In this document: piece by piece, positions 42,305 through 51,919 of the stretch
How the letters are laid out: each line of letters starts with the position of its first letter
Position numbering within the stretch: position 1 is the first letter of the stretch
Assembly: GCF_027925445.1 (NCBI RefSeq)
Contig: NZ_AP027149.1
Location: 496,001 to 560,000, forward strand
Origin: Methylocystis bryophila
Lineage (GTDB): Bacteria > Pseudomonadota > Alphaproteobacteria > Rhizobiales > Beijerinckiaceae
Length of the DNA: 64,000 nt
Direction: 5' to 3'
Program-made: the position numbers and the translations under genes
Notes under the pieces: generated by a model
The model's input: the letters and a program-made list of their open reading frames with translations, nothing else
The model's database searches: none
Told to the model about the DNA's origin: nothing

Positions 42305-43234
42305 TCAGGCGCCCTGCAAGGCGGCGACATGGGCCGCGACGGACTTCGCGAGCGCGTGGAGATGGTAGCCGCCCTCGAGCGAGGACACGACGCGCCCCCC
42401 GCAGCATGTCTCGGCCGTCTCGACCAGGCGCTGGGTCGCCTCGAAATAATCCTGCTCCTCGAGCCGCAAGCCGCCGAGCGGATCGTCTCGATGCGCGTCG
42501 AAGCCCGCTGAGATCAGCAACAGATCCGGCCCGAAGGCTTTGATGCGAGGCAGGATGACCTCCCGCAGCGCCTCCAGGAAAAGCTCTCCGTCCGCGCCAG
42601 CGCAAAGCGGCGCGTTGACGATCGTGTTGTGCTCGCCCGTCTCGTCGCGCCATCCCGTGCCGGGATAGAAGGGGGCCTGATGGGTCGAGCAGAACAACAC
42701 GTTGCGATCGCCCCAGAAAATCTCCTGCGTGCCATTGCCGTGATGCACGTCGAAATCGACGATCGCCACGCGCTCGACGCCATGAATCGCGATCGCGTGG
42801 CGCGCCGCGATCGCGACATTGTTCAGGAAGCAAAATCCCATCGGAGTCGAGACGCCCGCATGATGGCCCGGCGGCCGCGCGACGACGAAGGCGTTTTTCG
42901 CTCTCTTCTCCAGGACCGCCGCGACGGCGGCGAGCGCGCCGCCGGCCGCGAAGTAAGCGGCGTCGAGCGTGCTCGCGTTCATCGCCGTGTCCGCGTCGAG
43001 CGGCGTCAAACCCTCGCTCGGGGAGGCCTTCTCCAGCGCGTCGAGATAGCCCTCGCTGTGAGCGCGCAGCGCCTCCTCTCGGCTGGCTTTGGGCGCGAGG
43101 ATTCTGACAAGCTTTTCGAACCGCGAATCGTCGAGCGCTCGGTCGATCGCGCGCACGCGATCCGGGCGCTCGGGATGCCCCCGCCCCATGTCATGCTCGA
43201 GGGCCGTCGGATGCGTGACGAGAAGCGTGCGCAA
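42305..43234 (-). CDS. Histone deacetylase-family hydrolase (acetylpolyamine amidohydrolase type)
   Basis: This 309-residue zinc hydrolase has the class II HDAC-like pattern: RPPGHHAG (about 119-126, catalytic His pair), DFDVHHGNGT (zinc Asp and His), SAGFDAHRDDPLGG (third ligand) and the GGYHLHALA end. Bacterial members deacetylate acetylpolyamines or lysines. The start is TTG at 43234 with AAGGGG seven bases upstream. The stop lies against the bcp fragment. Confidence 0.9.
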   Translation of the reverse strand: MRTLLVTHPTALEHDMGRGHPERPDRVRAIDRALDDSRFEKLVRILAPKASREEALRAHSEGYLDALEKASPSEGLTPLDADTAMNASTLDAAYFAAGGALAAVAAVLEKRAKNAFVVARPPGHHAGVSTPMGFCFLNNVAIAARHAIAIHGVERVAIVDFDVHHGNGTQEIFWGDRNVLFCSTHQAPFYPGTGWRDETGEHNTIVNAPLCAGADGELFLEALREVILPRIKAFGPDLLLISAGFDAHRDDPLGGLRLEEQDYFEATQRLVETAETCCGGRVVSSLEGGYHLHALAKSVAAHVAALQGA

Positions 43235-43454
43235 GAACTGGCCCCTTCACGCCTGCAAGAGTCGCAAGCTAATGAGATCATGCGTCATTTCTTTGCTCCC
43301 AGACTTCCTGCTTCGCCTTCTACTGTGGCGGTAAAGACGCACAGAGTGTGGCGCCGAAGACACACAAAATTTATATTGTTTTCATGCAGCTCCTTATCCC
43401 GCAAGATTGTGGTAACCACTGTTCAAGCTCTCCTGCGGCAAAAGGAGTTAATCG

Positions 43455-44069
43455 ATGTCGCCTTCAAAATGGTTCCTCGTCGCGCTCGGCGCAGCGTCTC
43501 TCGCGGGCTGCAACGTGGCCGGACAAAAAACTCCGGATCCGAGGGTTTCGGGTCGTGACGCAGAGTTCCTCGCGCTCGCTCCGAAAGCTTCGATTCCTTC
43601 GGAATTCGAGCGCTACCAAGTCGATTATCGCACGAGCGAGCCGGTGGGCTCCATCGTGGTCGATTCCCACGCTCACTACCTCTACTACATCCTGCCGGGA
43701 GGCAAGGCCATTCGCTACGGCGTCGCCACCGGCCAGGATGCGATGGGCTGGACCGGCCGGGCCTATGTCGGCGCGATGCAGGAATGGCCGCGCTGGATGC
43801 CGCCGAAGGACATGCTTCAGCGCTGGCCGCATCTGCAGCCGACGGCGGACGCTGGCGGCCTGCCCGGCGGCCCCGACAATCCGCTCGGATCGCGCGCCCT
43901 CTACCTCCATTATCCGGACGGCCGGGACTCGATGTATCGCATCCACGGCACCAACGAGCCGGAGAAGATCGGACAGGGCGTCTCCTCGGGCTGCATCAGA
44001 ATGCGCGACATTGACGCCATCGACCTCTACAGCCGCGTCAAGATCGGCACCAAGGTCGTGGTCATGTGA
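43455..44069 (+). CDS. L,D-transpeptidase (YkuD domain) lipoprotein
   Basis: This 204-residue envelope enzyme has a lipoprotein signal ending LAGC (Cys at about 19). A YkuD domain follows with the catalytic motif HGTNEPEKIGQGVSSGCIRM (catalytic Cys in SGCIRM). It would make 3-3 peptidoglycan cross-links or anchor proteins to peptidoglycan. AAAAGGAG precedes the ATG. The AT-rich stretch 43330-43430 probably holds the promoter. Confidence 0.93.
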   Translation: MSPSKWFLVALGAASLAGCNVAGQKTPDPRVSGRDAEFLALAPKASIPSEFERYQVDYRTSEPVGSIVVDSHAHYLYYILPGGKAIRYGVATGQDAMGWTGRAYVGAMQEWPRWMPPKDMLQRWPHLQPTADAGGLPGGPDNPLGSRALYLHYPDGRDSMYRIHGTNEPEKIGQGVSSGCIRMRDIDAIDLYSRVKIGTKVVVM

Positions 44070-44218
44070 CGGCCGCGCCGCCGTCGCGACGCGGCGGCGT
44101 GAGAGCTTCCTACGTTCTCCGCCGCTCGAGACGGAACACGCAGGCAGGGTAGCGATCCGGCCGGCGGCCCAAGGGGCCTCCGCCGGATTTTTCTTTTCGG
44201 CGTCGCGACCCCGCAGTC

Positions 44219-44950
44219 TCAGGCGGCCGGAGCCGACCCGCCGCAAGCGGCCAAGGCGTCCCGCATATGCGCCGGCGCGGGCGCTGCGGCCTCGGTCGGC
44301 GGCTTGCCGTCTTTAAGCGGCACGCTGAGGGCGCGCGCGTGCAGATGCAGCGGGGGCGCGCCGGCCCCCCGCCCCGAGCCGTAGATGGGATCGCCGAGGA
44401 TCGGCCAGCCCATCGCCTGCGTGTGGACGCGCAGCTGATGGGTGCGCCCTGTGTGCGGACGAAGCTCGAGCCATGCCTGCGGCGCGCCGGAGGCCCCAAT
44501 CCCTCGACCGAGCACGCGCCAGCTCGTGCGCGCCGGCAGGCCCAGCGGGTCGGTCTGCATCCACCAGCCGCGCTGCGCATCGAGGCGCGAGAGGGCCAGA
44601 TCGATCTCGCCGCTGTCCTCCGCCGGGCCGCCCTCGACGACTGCCCAGTAGGTCTTTTGGATCGCGCCGCGCTTGAATAATTTGCCCAGAAGCTCCAGCG
44701 CTTTGCGGTGGCGGCCGAGCACGAGGCAGCCCGAGGTGTCCTTGTCGAGCCGATGCGCCAGCGCCGGCGCGCGCGGCAATCCAAAGCAAAGCTGCTCGAA
44801 ATGATCCTCCAGGCTCGGGCCGCCCTTCGGTCCCCGGTGGACGGGCCAGCCCGCCGGCTTGTCGACGATGAGCATCAGCCCGTCGCGGTGAAGCAGGCGC
44901 GCCTGGAGATCGAGCTCGCCAGTCTGGCGAATTTCGCGCGTTACGAGCAA
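44219..44950 (-). CDS. RluA-family pseudouridine synthase
   Basis: This 243-residue RNA-modifying enzyme has VDKPAGWPVHRGP (about 29-41) and the catalytic HRLDKDTSGCLVLGR (catalytic Asp at about 69). Further family blocks are KTYWAVVEG, LRPHTGRTHQLRVH and GWPILGDPIYG. It lacks an S4 domain, as in the RluC/RluA short forms or TruC-like proteins. The exact target (23S rRNA or tRNA) cannot be told. Confidence 0.92.
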   Translation of the reverse strand: MLVTREIRQTGELDLQARLLHRDGLMLIVDKPAGWPVHRGPKGGPSLEDHFEQLCFGLPRAPALAHRLDKDTSGCLVLGRHRKALELLGKLFKRGAIQKTYWAVVEGGPAEDSGEIDLALSRLDAQRGWWMQTDPLGLPARTSWRVLGRGIGASGAPQAWLELRPHTGRTHQLRVHTQAMGWPILGDPIYGSGRGAGAPPLHLHARALSVPLKDGKPPTEAAAPAPAHMRDALAACGGSAPAA

Positions 44951-45137
44951 AGCCGTCTCTCCTGCCGGTTTTTCAGGCTCCTATGCAAGCACATTTCCGC
45001 CTATGGCTGAATGGTCCCCCTCTTTGTCCCCCACCCCGATCGGTTTGTCTGCGGGCTTCTCAGGCGATCGAAAAAGCATTACCTCGGGGACAAGGGCGCG
45101 GTCGAAGCCGCGAATCCCTCCGAAGGAAGGCTCCCCG

Positions 45138-46094
45138 ATGCTCGAGATCGCGGTCCAGATGGACCCCCTGGAAAAGATCAACTTTTCCAGCGACTCGACC
45201 TTTGCGCTGATGCTCGAGGCGGCGCGCCGAGGCCATAGGCTCTGGTTCTACACCCCCGACCGCCTTTCGCTCGCGGACGGCCGGCCCATCGCCTTCGCCC
45301 GCGAGATCGCCGTGCGCGACAAGCCAGGCGATTACTATACGCTCGGCGACGAGCGCGAGCTCGATCTCGCCGAGGTCGACGTCGTGCTGTTGCGTCAGGA
45401 CCCGCCCTTCGACCTCGCCTACATCACCTCCACGCATTTTCTCGAGCGCATCTCGTCGCGCGTTCTCGTCGTCAACGATCCCGCGCATGTGCGCAACGCC
45501 CCGGAGAAGCTCTTCGTCACCGAGTTTCTCGACCTCATGCCGCCGACGCTGATCACCCGCGACAAGGCGGCGATCGAGCGTTTTCGCGCGCGGCACGGCG
45601 AGATCGTGATGAAGCCGCTCTATGGGCATGGCGGCGCGAGCGTCTTCAAGGTCGCGGCGCGCGATCCGAATTTCGGCTCGCTCTTCGACCTCTTTGCCAC
45701 GACCTTCCGCGAGCCCTGGGTCGTGCAGCGATTCCTCCCGCGCGTCGTCGAGGGCGACAAGCGCATTTTGCTCGTCGAGGGCGAGGCCCTCGGCGCCGTG
45801 AATCGCGTCCCGGCGCTAGACGACATTCGTTCGAACATGGTGCGCGGGGGCGTCGCCTCTGCGACGGAGCTCACGCCGCGCGAGCGCGAAATCTGCGGAA
45901 GACTTCAGCCCGCCCTCGTGGCGCGCGGCCTGCTCTTCGTCGGCATCGACGTGATCGACGGTTGGCTGACCGAGATCAACGTCACCTCGCCGACGGGGCT
46001 GCGGGCGCTCGCCCGGCACGGCGGCCCCGATCTCTCCTCGACGATCATCGACGTGATCGAGCGACGTCGAGCCGAACAACGCGCGAGCCGATGA
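45138..46094 (+). CDS. gshB: Glutathione synthetase
   Basis: This 318-residue ATP-grasp enzyme joins gamma-glutamylcysteine and glycine. The N terminus is MLEIAVQMDPLEKINFSSDS, typical of GshB. Motifs include RQDPPFDLAYIT, KPLYGHGGASVFK (ATP loop), VQRFLPRVVEGDKRILLVEG and the end DVIDGWLTEINVTSPTG. The start at 45138 is supported by AAGGAAGG upstream. The stop overlaps glnD (ATGA). Confidence 0.96.
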   Translation: MLEIAVQMDPLEKINFSSDSTFALMLEAARRGHRLWFYTPDRLSLADGRPIAFAREIAVRDKPGDYYTLGDERELDLAEVDVVLLRQDPPFDLAYITSTHFLERISSRVLVVNDPAHVRNAPEKLFVTEFLDLMPPTLITRDKAAIERFRARHGEIVMKPLYGHGGASVFKVAARDPNFGSLFDLFATTFREPWVVQRFLPRVVEGDKRILLVEGEALGAVNRVPALDDIRSNMVRGGVASATELTPREREICGRLQPALVARGLLFVGIDVIDGWLTEINVTSPTGLRALARHGGPDLSSTIIDVIERRRAEQRASR

Positions 46095-48931
46095 TGGACG
46101 CGATTCCGCCCTCGCCTTTTTTGGCTCTCTCCGGCCCGCCCGGCGCCCCGGTTGACCTGAAGGCGCTCGGGGCGGAGCTCGACGCGCGCATCGCGGCGGC
46201 TTGCGCGGAGGCGCCGACGCCCGCGGCGGCCCGGCCCAGGGTCGTCGACGAGCTCCGCGCAGCGCTCGATAGCGGGCGCGCGGTCGCAAGGAGCGCGCTC
46301 GAAAGCGGCGGCAAAGGCCTCGCCTGCGCGCGCTTTCTTTCCGATCTCGAGGATGAGCTCATCCGCGCGATCTATCGCTATGTCTCCCGCTATGTGCACG
46401 TCGCCGGCAATCCGGGCCTCGAGGAACGGCTGACGATCGTGGCCGTCGGCGGCTATGGCCGCGGCGCGCTCGCGCCGGGCTCCGACATCGACCTCTTGTT
46501 CCTGCTGCCCAGCAAGCAGACGCCTTGGGGCGAAAGCGTCGCCCAGGCGATTCTCTACGTGCTTTGGGATCTGCGTCAGAAGGTCGGTCACGCGTCGCGC
46601 TCCATCGCCGAATGCATGAGCCATTCGAAGATCGATATGACGATCCGCACGACGCTCATCGAGGCGCGTTTCCTTCTCGGCAACGCGCAGCTTTTCGAGG
46701 AATTGCTGGCCACATTCGATCGGGAGATCATGCGCGTCGGCGCGCGCGAGTTCGTCGGCGCGAAGCTCGAGGAACGCGACCAGCGGGTCGCCCGCGCCGG
46801 CGCCTCACGCTATCTCGTCGAGCCGAACGTCAAGGAGGGCAAGGGAGGGCTGCGCGATCTCAATACGCTCTTCTGGATCGCCAAATATGTCTATCGCGTC
46901 CGTGAAGCGCGCGAGCTCGTCGCCGCGGGGCTCTTGACCAGCGCCGAGATGAGCCTGTTCGAACGATGCGAGGAATTTTTATGGAGCGTGCGCTGCCATC
47001 TGCATTTCGCAACGGGACGCGCCGAGGAGCGGCTTTCCTTCGAGATGCAGCCGAGACTCGCCAACCGGCTCGGTTACCGCGACCGCGCGGGACTTTCGCG
47101 TGTCGAGCGCTTCATGAAGCACTATTTCCTGGTCGCCAAGGACGTGGGGGATCTCACCGGAATCGTCTGCGCTGCGCTGGAAGCGCGCCAGGCGAAGCCG
47201 CGCGCGATTTTCGACCGGATGTTCGGCTCGTTCCGCAGGCGCAAGATCAATAATCTGCCCGAGGATTTCACGGTCGACTTCGACCGGCTCAACACATGCG
47301 GCGACTCGGTCTTCGCCAAGGATCCCGTCAATCTTATTCGACTCTTCTGGCTCGCCGACCAGCTCGGCCTGCCGCTGCACCCCGACGCGCTTCGCGGCGT
47401 GACCCGCAACCTGCGCCGCATCGACGCAGATCTGCGCGCCAACCCGGAAGCGAATCGGCTGTTTCTCGAGCTTCTGCTCTCGCGCAACATGACCGAATCC
47501 GTGCTCCGCAAGATGAACGAGACGGGCGCGCTTGGCAGATTCATTCCCGACTTCGGGCGCGTCGTCGCGATGATGCAGTTCAACATGTATCATCATTACA
47601 CGGTCGACGAGCATCTGTTGCGCGCCATCGGCGCGCTCTCGGATATGGAAGCCGGACGACTTCCCCAGTTCCAGCCGCTCATCGCGGAGATTCTGCCGAA
47701 AATTCTCAACCGCAAGGTGCTCTATCTGGGCCTGCTGCTGCACGACATCGCCAAAGGCCGCAAGGAAGATCACTCCATCGCCGGGCGCGATGTGGCGCTC
47801 GCCCTGTGCCCACGGCTGGGCTTCGAGCCGGGCGAGACCCAAACCGTCGCCTGGCTCGTCGAGCATCACCTGCACATGTCGATCGTCGCGCAGAACCGCG
47901 ACATCAGCGATCCGCGCACGATCGAGACTTTCGCCGCTGTCGTGCAGAGCCTCGAGCGCCTCAAGCTTCTGTTCGTGCTGACCCTGTGCGACATCGCGGC
48001 GGTCGGCCCCAATGTTCTCGACGCCTGGAAAGCGCAACTGCTGCGCCAGCTCTATTGGGAGACGGAAGTCGTGCTGGGCGGTGGACATTCGGCGGTCGAT
48101 CGCAAGAGCCGGGTGGCCGCCTCGAAAGCGGAGCTGCGCGCCGCCCTCTCCGATTGGAGCGACGAGCAGTTCGAAGCCTACGCCAGCCGCCATTATCAGG
48201 CCTATTGGCTGAAGATGGATTTGCCGCACAAACTGCGCCACGCGGAATTATTGCAGGACCTTCCGAGCGACCGCCCGCCGCTCGTCGCCGCCGTCGCCCT
48301 CGACAAGGCGCGCGGCGCAGTGGAGCTGACCGTCATCGCGCAGGACCATCGGCGCCTGTTGTCGACCATCGCCGGCGCCTGCGCGGCGAGCGGCGTGAAC
48401 ATCGTCGACGCGCATATCTTCACGACGGCGGATGGGCTCGCGCTCGACACGATCCTGTGCTCGCGCACCTTCGAATTCGACGAGGACGAGATGCGGCGTG
48501 GCGGCCGCATCGCCCATTATCTCAACAAGGCGCTCCGCGGCGAGATCATCATCTCCGAGGCGATCCGCGCGCGCGCGCCGCAAACGTCCCAGGCCGCGGC
48601 CTTCTCGATCGCCCCCGAGGTCCTGATCGACAATGCGCTGTCCGCCGTTTGCACCGTGATCGAGGTCTCGGGGCTTGATCGCGAGGGCCTGCTCTTCGAG
48701 CTCACGAACGCCATCTCGAAACTCAGTCTCAACATCGTCTCGGCGCATGTGACGACCTTCGGCGAGAGGGCCGTCGACACTTTTTACGTCAAGGATTTGA
48801 CCGGAGATAAAATCTTCTCTCCGTCGCGCCAGGGAGCGATCCGGCGCAACCTCATCGAGATCTTCGCCTCGGCAGGCGAAAAGCGAACTGCCCACTCGCC
48901 CGATAGCGTGGGCAACGCCCCGGCGTCTTGA
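46091..48931 (+). CDS. glnD: [Protein-PII] uridylyltransferase/uridylyl-removing enzyme
   Basis: This 946-residue bifunctional enzyme senses glutamine and modifies PII proteins. The nucleotidyltransferase motif is VGGYGRGALAPGSDIDLLF (about 117-135, with the catalytic GSDID). The HD domain carries LLHDIAKGRKEDHS. Two ACT domains follow near 735 and 850 (VTVIAQDHRRLLSTIAGACA; VSGLDREGLLFELTNAISKL). Size and order are normal. The start is ATG 46091, overlapping the gshB stop; ATG 46094 is an alternative. Confidence 0.96.
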   Translation: MMDAIPPSPFLALSGPPGAPVDLKALGAELDARIAAACAEAPTPAAARPRVVDELRAALDSGRAVARSALESGGKGLACARFLSDLEDELIRAIYRYVSRYVHVAGNPGLEERLTIVAVGGYGRGALAPGSDIDLLFLLPSKQTPWGESVAQAILYVLWDLRQKVGHASRSIAECMSHSKIDMTIRTTLIEARFLLGNAQLFEELLATFDREIMRVGAREFVGAKLEERDQRVARAGASRYLVEPNVKEGKGGLRDLNTLFWIAKYVYRVREARELVAAGLLTSAEMSLFERCEEFLWSVRCHLHFATGRAEERLSFEMQPRLANRLGYRDRAGLSRVERFMKHYFLVAKDVGDLTGIVCAALEARQAKPRAIFDRMFGSFRRRKINNLPEDFTVDFDRLNTCGDSVFAKDPVNLIRLFWLADQLGLPLHPDALRGVTRNLRRIDADLRANPEANRLFLELLLSRNMTESVLRKMNETGALGRFIPDFGRVVAMMQFNMYHHYTVDEHLLRAIGALSDMEAGRLPQFQPLIAEILPKILNRKVLYLGLLLHDIAKGRKEDHSIAGRDVALALCPRLGFEPGETQTVAWLVEHHLHMSIVAQNRDISDPRTIETFAAVVQSLERLKLLFVLTLCDIAAVGPNVLDAWKAQLLRQLYWETEVVLGGGHSAVDRKSRVAASKAELRAALSDWSDEQFEAYASRHYQAYWLKMDLPHKLRHAELLQDLPSDRPPLVAAVALDKARGAVELTVIAQDHRRLLSTIAGACAASGVNIVDAHIFTTADGLALDTILCSRTFEFDEDEMRRGGRIAHYLNKALRGEIIISEAIRARAPQTSQAAAFSIAPEVLIDNALSAVCTVIEVSGLDREGLLFELTNAISKLSLNIVSAHVTTFGERAVDTFYVKDLTGDKIFSPSRQGAIRRNLIEIFASAGEKRTAHSPDSVGNAPAS

Positions 48932-48985
48932 TTTTCCAACTTCAGCCCTGATATCCGGAACGAGAATGAACGGGAACCTTTCAAA

Positions 48986-49567
48986 ATGAACGAAGAGAAC
49001 GGCGAAAACCTTCCGCAGCAAGATGATACGAACAAGGGCGGCGCCGAAAGGCCGGCTGCGCAGGAGCCGGCGCCCGTCGATCCGGCTGCGGAGCTTGAGG
49101 CGTTGCGCGCCGAGCTTGCTGGCGCGAAGGACAAATTGTTGCGTACGCTCGCCGAAATGGAAAATCTCCGCCGCCGCACCGAGAAGGAGGTCGCGGACGC
49201 GAAGCTCTACGGCGTCACGAGCTTTGCTCGCGAGAGTCTGGCGCTCGCCGACAATCTGCGCCGCGCGATCGAGGCCTTTCCCGCGAAGGCCAAGGAAGAG
49301 CTGGAGCCGCATGTCGCGGCGCTCATCGAAGGCGTCGAGCTCACCGAGCGCGATTTTCTCTCTCGCCTCGCCCGATTCGGCGTGAAGAAAATGGAGGCGT
49401 CGGACAATCGCTTCGACCCCAACAAGCACGAAGCGCTTTATGAAATTCCCGACGAGAGCCAGCCGGCCGGCACCGTCGCGCAATGGGTCGAGCCCGGCTA
49501 TATGATCGGCGAGCGCGTGCTGCGGCCCGCCAAGGTCGGCGTGACGAAGGGCGGCCCGAAAGGGTGA
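48986..49567 (+). CDS. grpE: Nucleotide exchange factor GrpE
   Basis: This 193-residue DnaK co-chaperone has a long N-terminal coiled coil (AELEALRAELAGAKDKLLRT, then LAEMENLRRRTEKEVADA), and the C-terminal beta domain ends with TVAQWVEPGYMIGERVLRPA KV. All family marks are present. No clear heat-shock element was identified. Repeat C2 follows and may act as terminator toward convergent rpmB. Confidence 0.95.
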   Translation: MNEENGENLPQQDDTNKGGAERPAAQEPAPVDPAAELEALRAELAGAKDKLLRTLAEMENLRRRTEKEVADAKLYGVTSFARESLALADNLRRAIEAFPAKAKEELEPHVAALIEGVELTERDFLSRLARFGVKKMEASDNRFDPNKHEALYEIPDESQPAGTVAQWVEPGYMIGERVLRPAKVGVTKGGPKG

Positions 49568-49630
49568 GGATTTTGTGTCTGTTTCCCTGCTTCTCGCGGG
49601 GAGAGGCGCCCTTGGGCCGGTAACTCTAAA

Positions 49631-49782
49631 ACGCCTTGCATCTCATGGCGGCGAGTTTGGCGAGCGATCGGCGGTTGTCAAGGACGCGAGCTTTGCTCGC
49701 GCCGCTTAGCGGCGGCCGAAGGCCCGTCCTTGACAACGGCCGATTCGCCTCGCCGACAATGCTCCGCCAGGAGATAGAAGGC
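49631..49782. repeat. Long imperfect palindrome, family C copy 2
   Basis: The outer arms CGCCTTGCATCTCATGGCGG and CCGCCAGGAGATAGAAGGCG, and the inner arms TTGTCAAGGAC and GTCCTTGACAA, fold as one long hairpin. It matches copy 1 at 6096-6246 in both outer arms. It again lies between converging genes (grpE and rpmB). Confidence 0.75.
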
Positions 49783-49874
49783 GCAGTGTGAGCTTGACGA
49801 CTGCGCCAACAAACGGCACGCCTGAGGCTCGCTCCAAGCGCGATCGGCAGAAGGAAAATGAGCGCCGCCCGCCC

Positions 49875-50174
49875 CTACGCCGCCGCGGCCGCTTCGTCGC
49901 GCTTCTTCGCGATCTCGCGTTTCAGCTCGCGGGCGTTTTGCGACAGCTCCTCCTCGCGCGCCTTGGCGAGGAAGGCGTCGAGACCGCCGCGATGCTCGAC
50001 CGAGCGCAGCGCCGCCGCCGAGATGCGCAGGCGCACCGCGCGCGCGAGCGCGTCCGAGACAAGCGTCACATTGACGAGATTGGGCAGGAAGCGCGTGCGC
50101 GTCTTGCGGTTGGAGTGGCTGACGAGATTGCCGGTCTGAACGCCCTTGCCGGTCAGTTCGCAACGCCGCGACAT
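49875..50174 (-). CDS. rpmB: 50S ribosomal protein L28
   Basis: This 99-residue protein begins MSRRCELTGKGVQTGNLVSH and has the following NRKTRTRFLPN, both classic for L28. The C-terminal tail is Lys/Ala-rich, as in alphaproteobacteria. The start is ATG 50174, with AGGAAAAGAATC upstream. Confidence 0.96.
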   Translation of the reverse strand: MSRRCELTGKGVQTGNLVSHSNRKTRTRFLPNLVNVTLVSDALARAVRLRISAAALRSVEHRGGLDAFLAKAREEELSQNARELKREIAKKRDEAAAAA

Positions 50175-50394
50175 GATTCTTTTCCTTTCGAGGGGCGCTC
50201 GAAAAGGTCGGGACACGCAAGGCGCGCCGCGCCGGGACCTTCGAGCGGGAAACGTAAAAAAGGCTCGCGCGCGAGGCTCGAGCCTTTCGATGTAGCGCTT
50301 ATAAGGGAGAAGAGGCGTCCGCGTCAACCGCGGCGAGGACCATTGCAAAGCCATCGGGTGAAGTCGCCCGCTCGCGAGTCCTCATCCTGAGCAA

Positions 50395-50577
50395 CCATCA
50401 TGATGTTTGCCAAAGGGCGCCTCTGGCGAGGACGGCGTTGGCGTAGACGAGCAGCTTGCGGGCGCAGGCGACGATGGCCTGCTTGTGTGACTTTCCAGCG
50501 GCTTGCAGGCGTTGGCGGAAGCTGACGAGGGCCTTATTCCACCGATAGGCGGCTGCAAACAGGGCGGTGGGTTTGCG
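50395..50577 (-). pseudogene. Transposase C-terminal remnant (IS110-like)
   Basis: The minus strand encodes ALFAAAYRWNKALVSFRQRL, then AAGKSHKQAIVACARKLLVY before a stop, the C-terminal signature of IS110/IS1111 transposases (FYQRL-A-GK--K-A-VA--RKLL---N). There is no other part of that element. It abuts a piece of a different transposase. Confidence 0.6.
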
Positions 50578-50728
50578 GCATGCCCGGCGCGCCCTCGCGC
50601 GATTTCACATCCGCTTCGAGGACGGAAAGATCGACCTTCGCGGCATATGCCCAGATGATCCGCGCCGGATGATCCTCGTCAATCAAGGCGTCGAGGTCGC
50701 AAACCTGTAAGCTCACCTGATCGCGCAC
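50578..50728 (-). pseudogene. Transposase N-terminal remnant (IS1182-like)
   Basis: The frame encodes DLDALIDEDHPARIIWAYAA and then VLEADVKSREGAPGMP, which matches the N-terminal start of IS1182-family transposases (L--LIP-DHPAR-IW-F-E--DLS------K-REG--GRPA). It is fused to the IS110-like tail at 50577. Confidence 0.6.
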
Positions 50729-50741
50729 CAGCTCCCCGCTT

Positions 50742-51734
50742 TCACATCGCGCTCTGCCGCTTCGCGAGGCCGCGCTCCCATTCGAGCGCCTGGCGCACGA
50801 TCTCCTCGAGACTGTCGTGCTGGGGCTTCCAGCCGAGCCGCTCCTGAATGCGCGCGCTGCCCGCGACGATCGCGGCCGGGTCGCCGGGGCGACGGCCGGC
50901 GATCTCGACGGGAAAATCCACGCCCGCGACGCGCTTCACCGTCTCGATGACCTCGAGCACGGAGAAGCCGCGCCCATAGCCGCAGTTGCAGACGAGGTTG
51001 TCGCCGCCGCCGCGCAAATGGCGCAGCGCGTCAAGATGCGCCTGCGCAAGATCGGTGACCTGGATGTAATCGCGCACGCAGCTGCCGTCCGGCGTCGGAT
51101 AGTCGGTTCCAAAAACCTGCAATTTATCGCGCAAGCCTAGCGCCGCCTGCACGGCGACCTTGATCAAATGCGTGGCTTTCGGCGTCGACTGGCCGGCGCG
51201 GCCTTTCGGATCGCCGCCCGCGACGTTGAAATAGCGCAGGACGACGTAACGAAGGCCGTGCGCGCGCGCCGTGTCCTCGAGCATCCATTCGACCATGAGC
51301 TTCGAGCGGCCGTAGGGCGACACGGGCTTTAGCGGCTCGTCCTCGTCGACCGGGTTCTTCGACGGGTCGCCATAGACCGCCGCGGTCGAGGAGAAGATGA
51401 AGCGCTCCACCTCGCAATTGACCGCGGTCTCGAGCAGCGTGCGCGCCTTGGCCGTGTTGTTGAGGTAATAGCCGAGGGGATCGGCGACCGACTCAGGGAC
51501 GACGATCTTGGCGGCAAAATGTGCGATCTCGCTGACGTTGTAGCGCGCGATCGTCTCGGTCACGAGATCCTCGTCGCCGAAATCGCCGATGACGAGCGGG
51601 ACGCCTTCCGGCACGGCCCAGCGAAAGCCCGTCGAGAGATTGTCGAGCACGACGACCTCCTCGCCGGCGTCCACGAGCGCGAGCGCCATATGGCTGCCGA
51701 TATAGCCCGCGCCGCCCGTGACAAGAACCGCCAT
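50742..51734 (-). CDS. galE: UDP-glucose 4-epimerase
   Basis: This 330-residue short-chain dehydrogenase-type enzyme interconverts UDP-glucose and UDP-galactose. The NAD site is VTGGAGYIGSHM (about 4-15), the catalytic part is SSTAAVYG and YGRSKLMVEW (Tyr/Lys), and CVRDYIQVTDLAQAH is the GalE hallmark. It is transcribed divergently from galU, a fitting neighbour in nucleotide-sugar supply for polysaccharide. Confidence 0.95.
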   Translation of the reverse strand: MAVLVTGGAGYIGSHMALALVDAGEEVVVLDNLSTGFRWAVPEGVPLVIGDFGDEDLVTETIARYNVSEIAHFAAKIVVPESVADPLGYYLNNTAKARTLLETAVNCEVERFIFSSTAAVYGDPSKNPVDEDEPLKPVSPYGRSKLMVEWMLEDTARAHGLRYVVLRYFNVAGGDPKGRAGQSTPKATHLIKVAVQAALGLRDKLQVFGTDYPTPDGSCVRDYIQVTDLAQAHLDALRHLRGGGDNLVCNCGYGRGFSVLEVIETVKRVAGVDFPVEIAGRRPGDPAAIVAGSARIQERLGWKPQHDSLEEIVRQALEWERGLAKRQSAM

Positions 51735-51919
51735 TCCCCGCTCCCGCTTGCGCCTGCCGCTCGCCCGATGCTAACGGGCGGATGCGCGAATCGCCCGTCG
51801 ACTTAGCGCGGTTTCGCGCCGGGTCCAAACGTCAAAGCGCGCTCCGATCGCAAAACTTCGCATATGTTTGCGGCGCTCATTCCAGCATGTCGGTCCGCCG
51901 ACCCGAAACCGCCAGACCC

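Noticed and set aside
46979..48241. 420-codon minus-strand frame
   Set aside because: Antisense of glnD.
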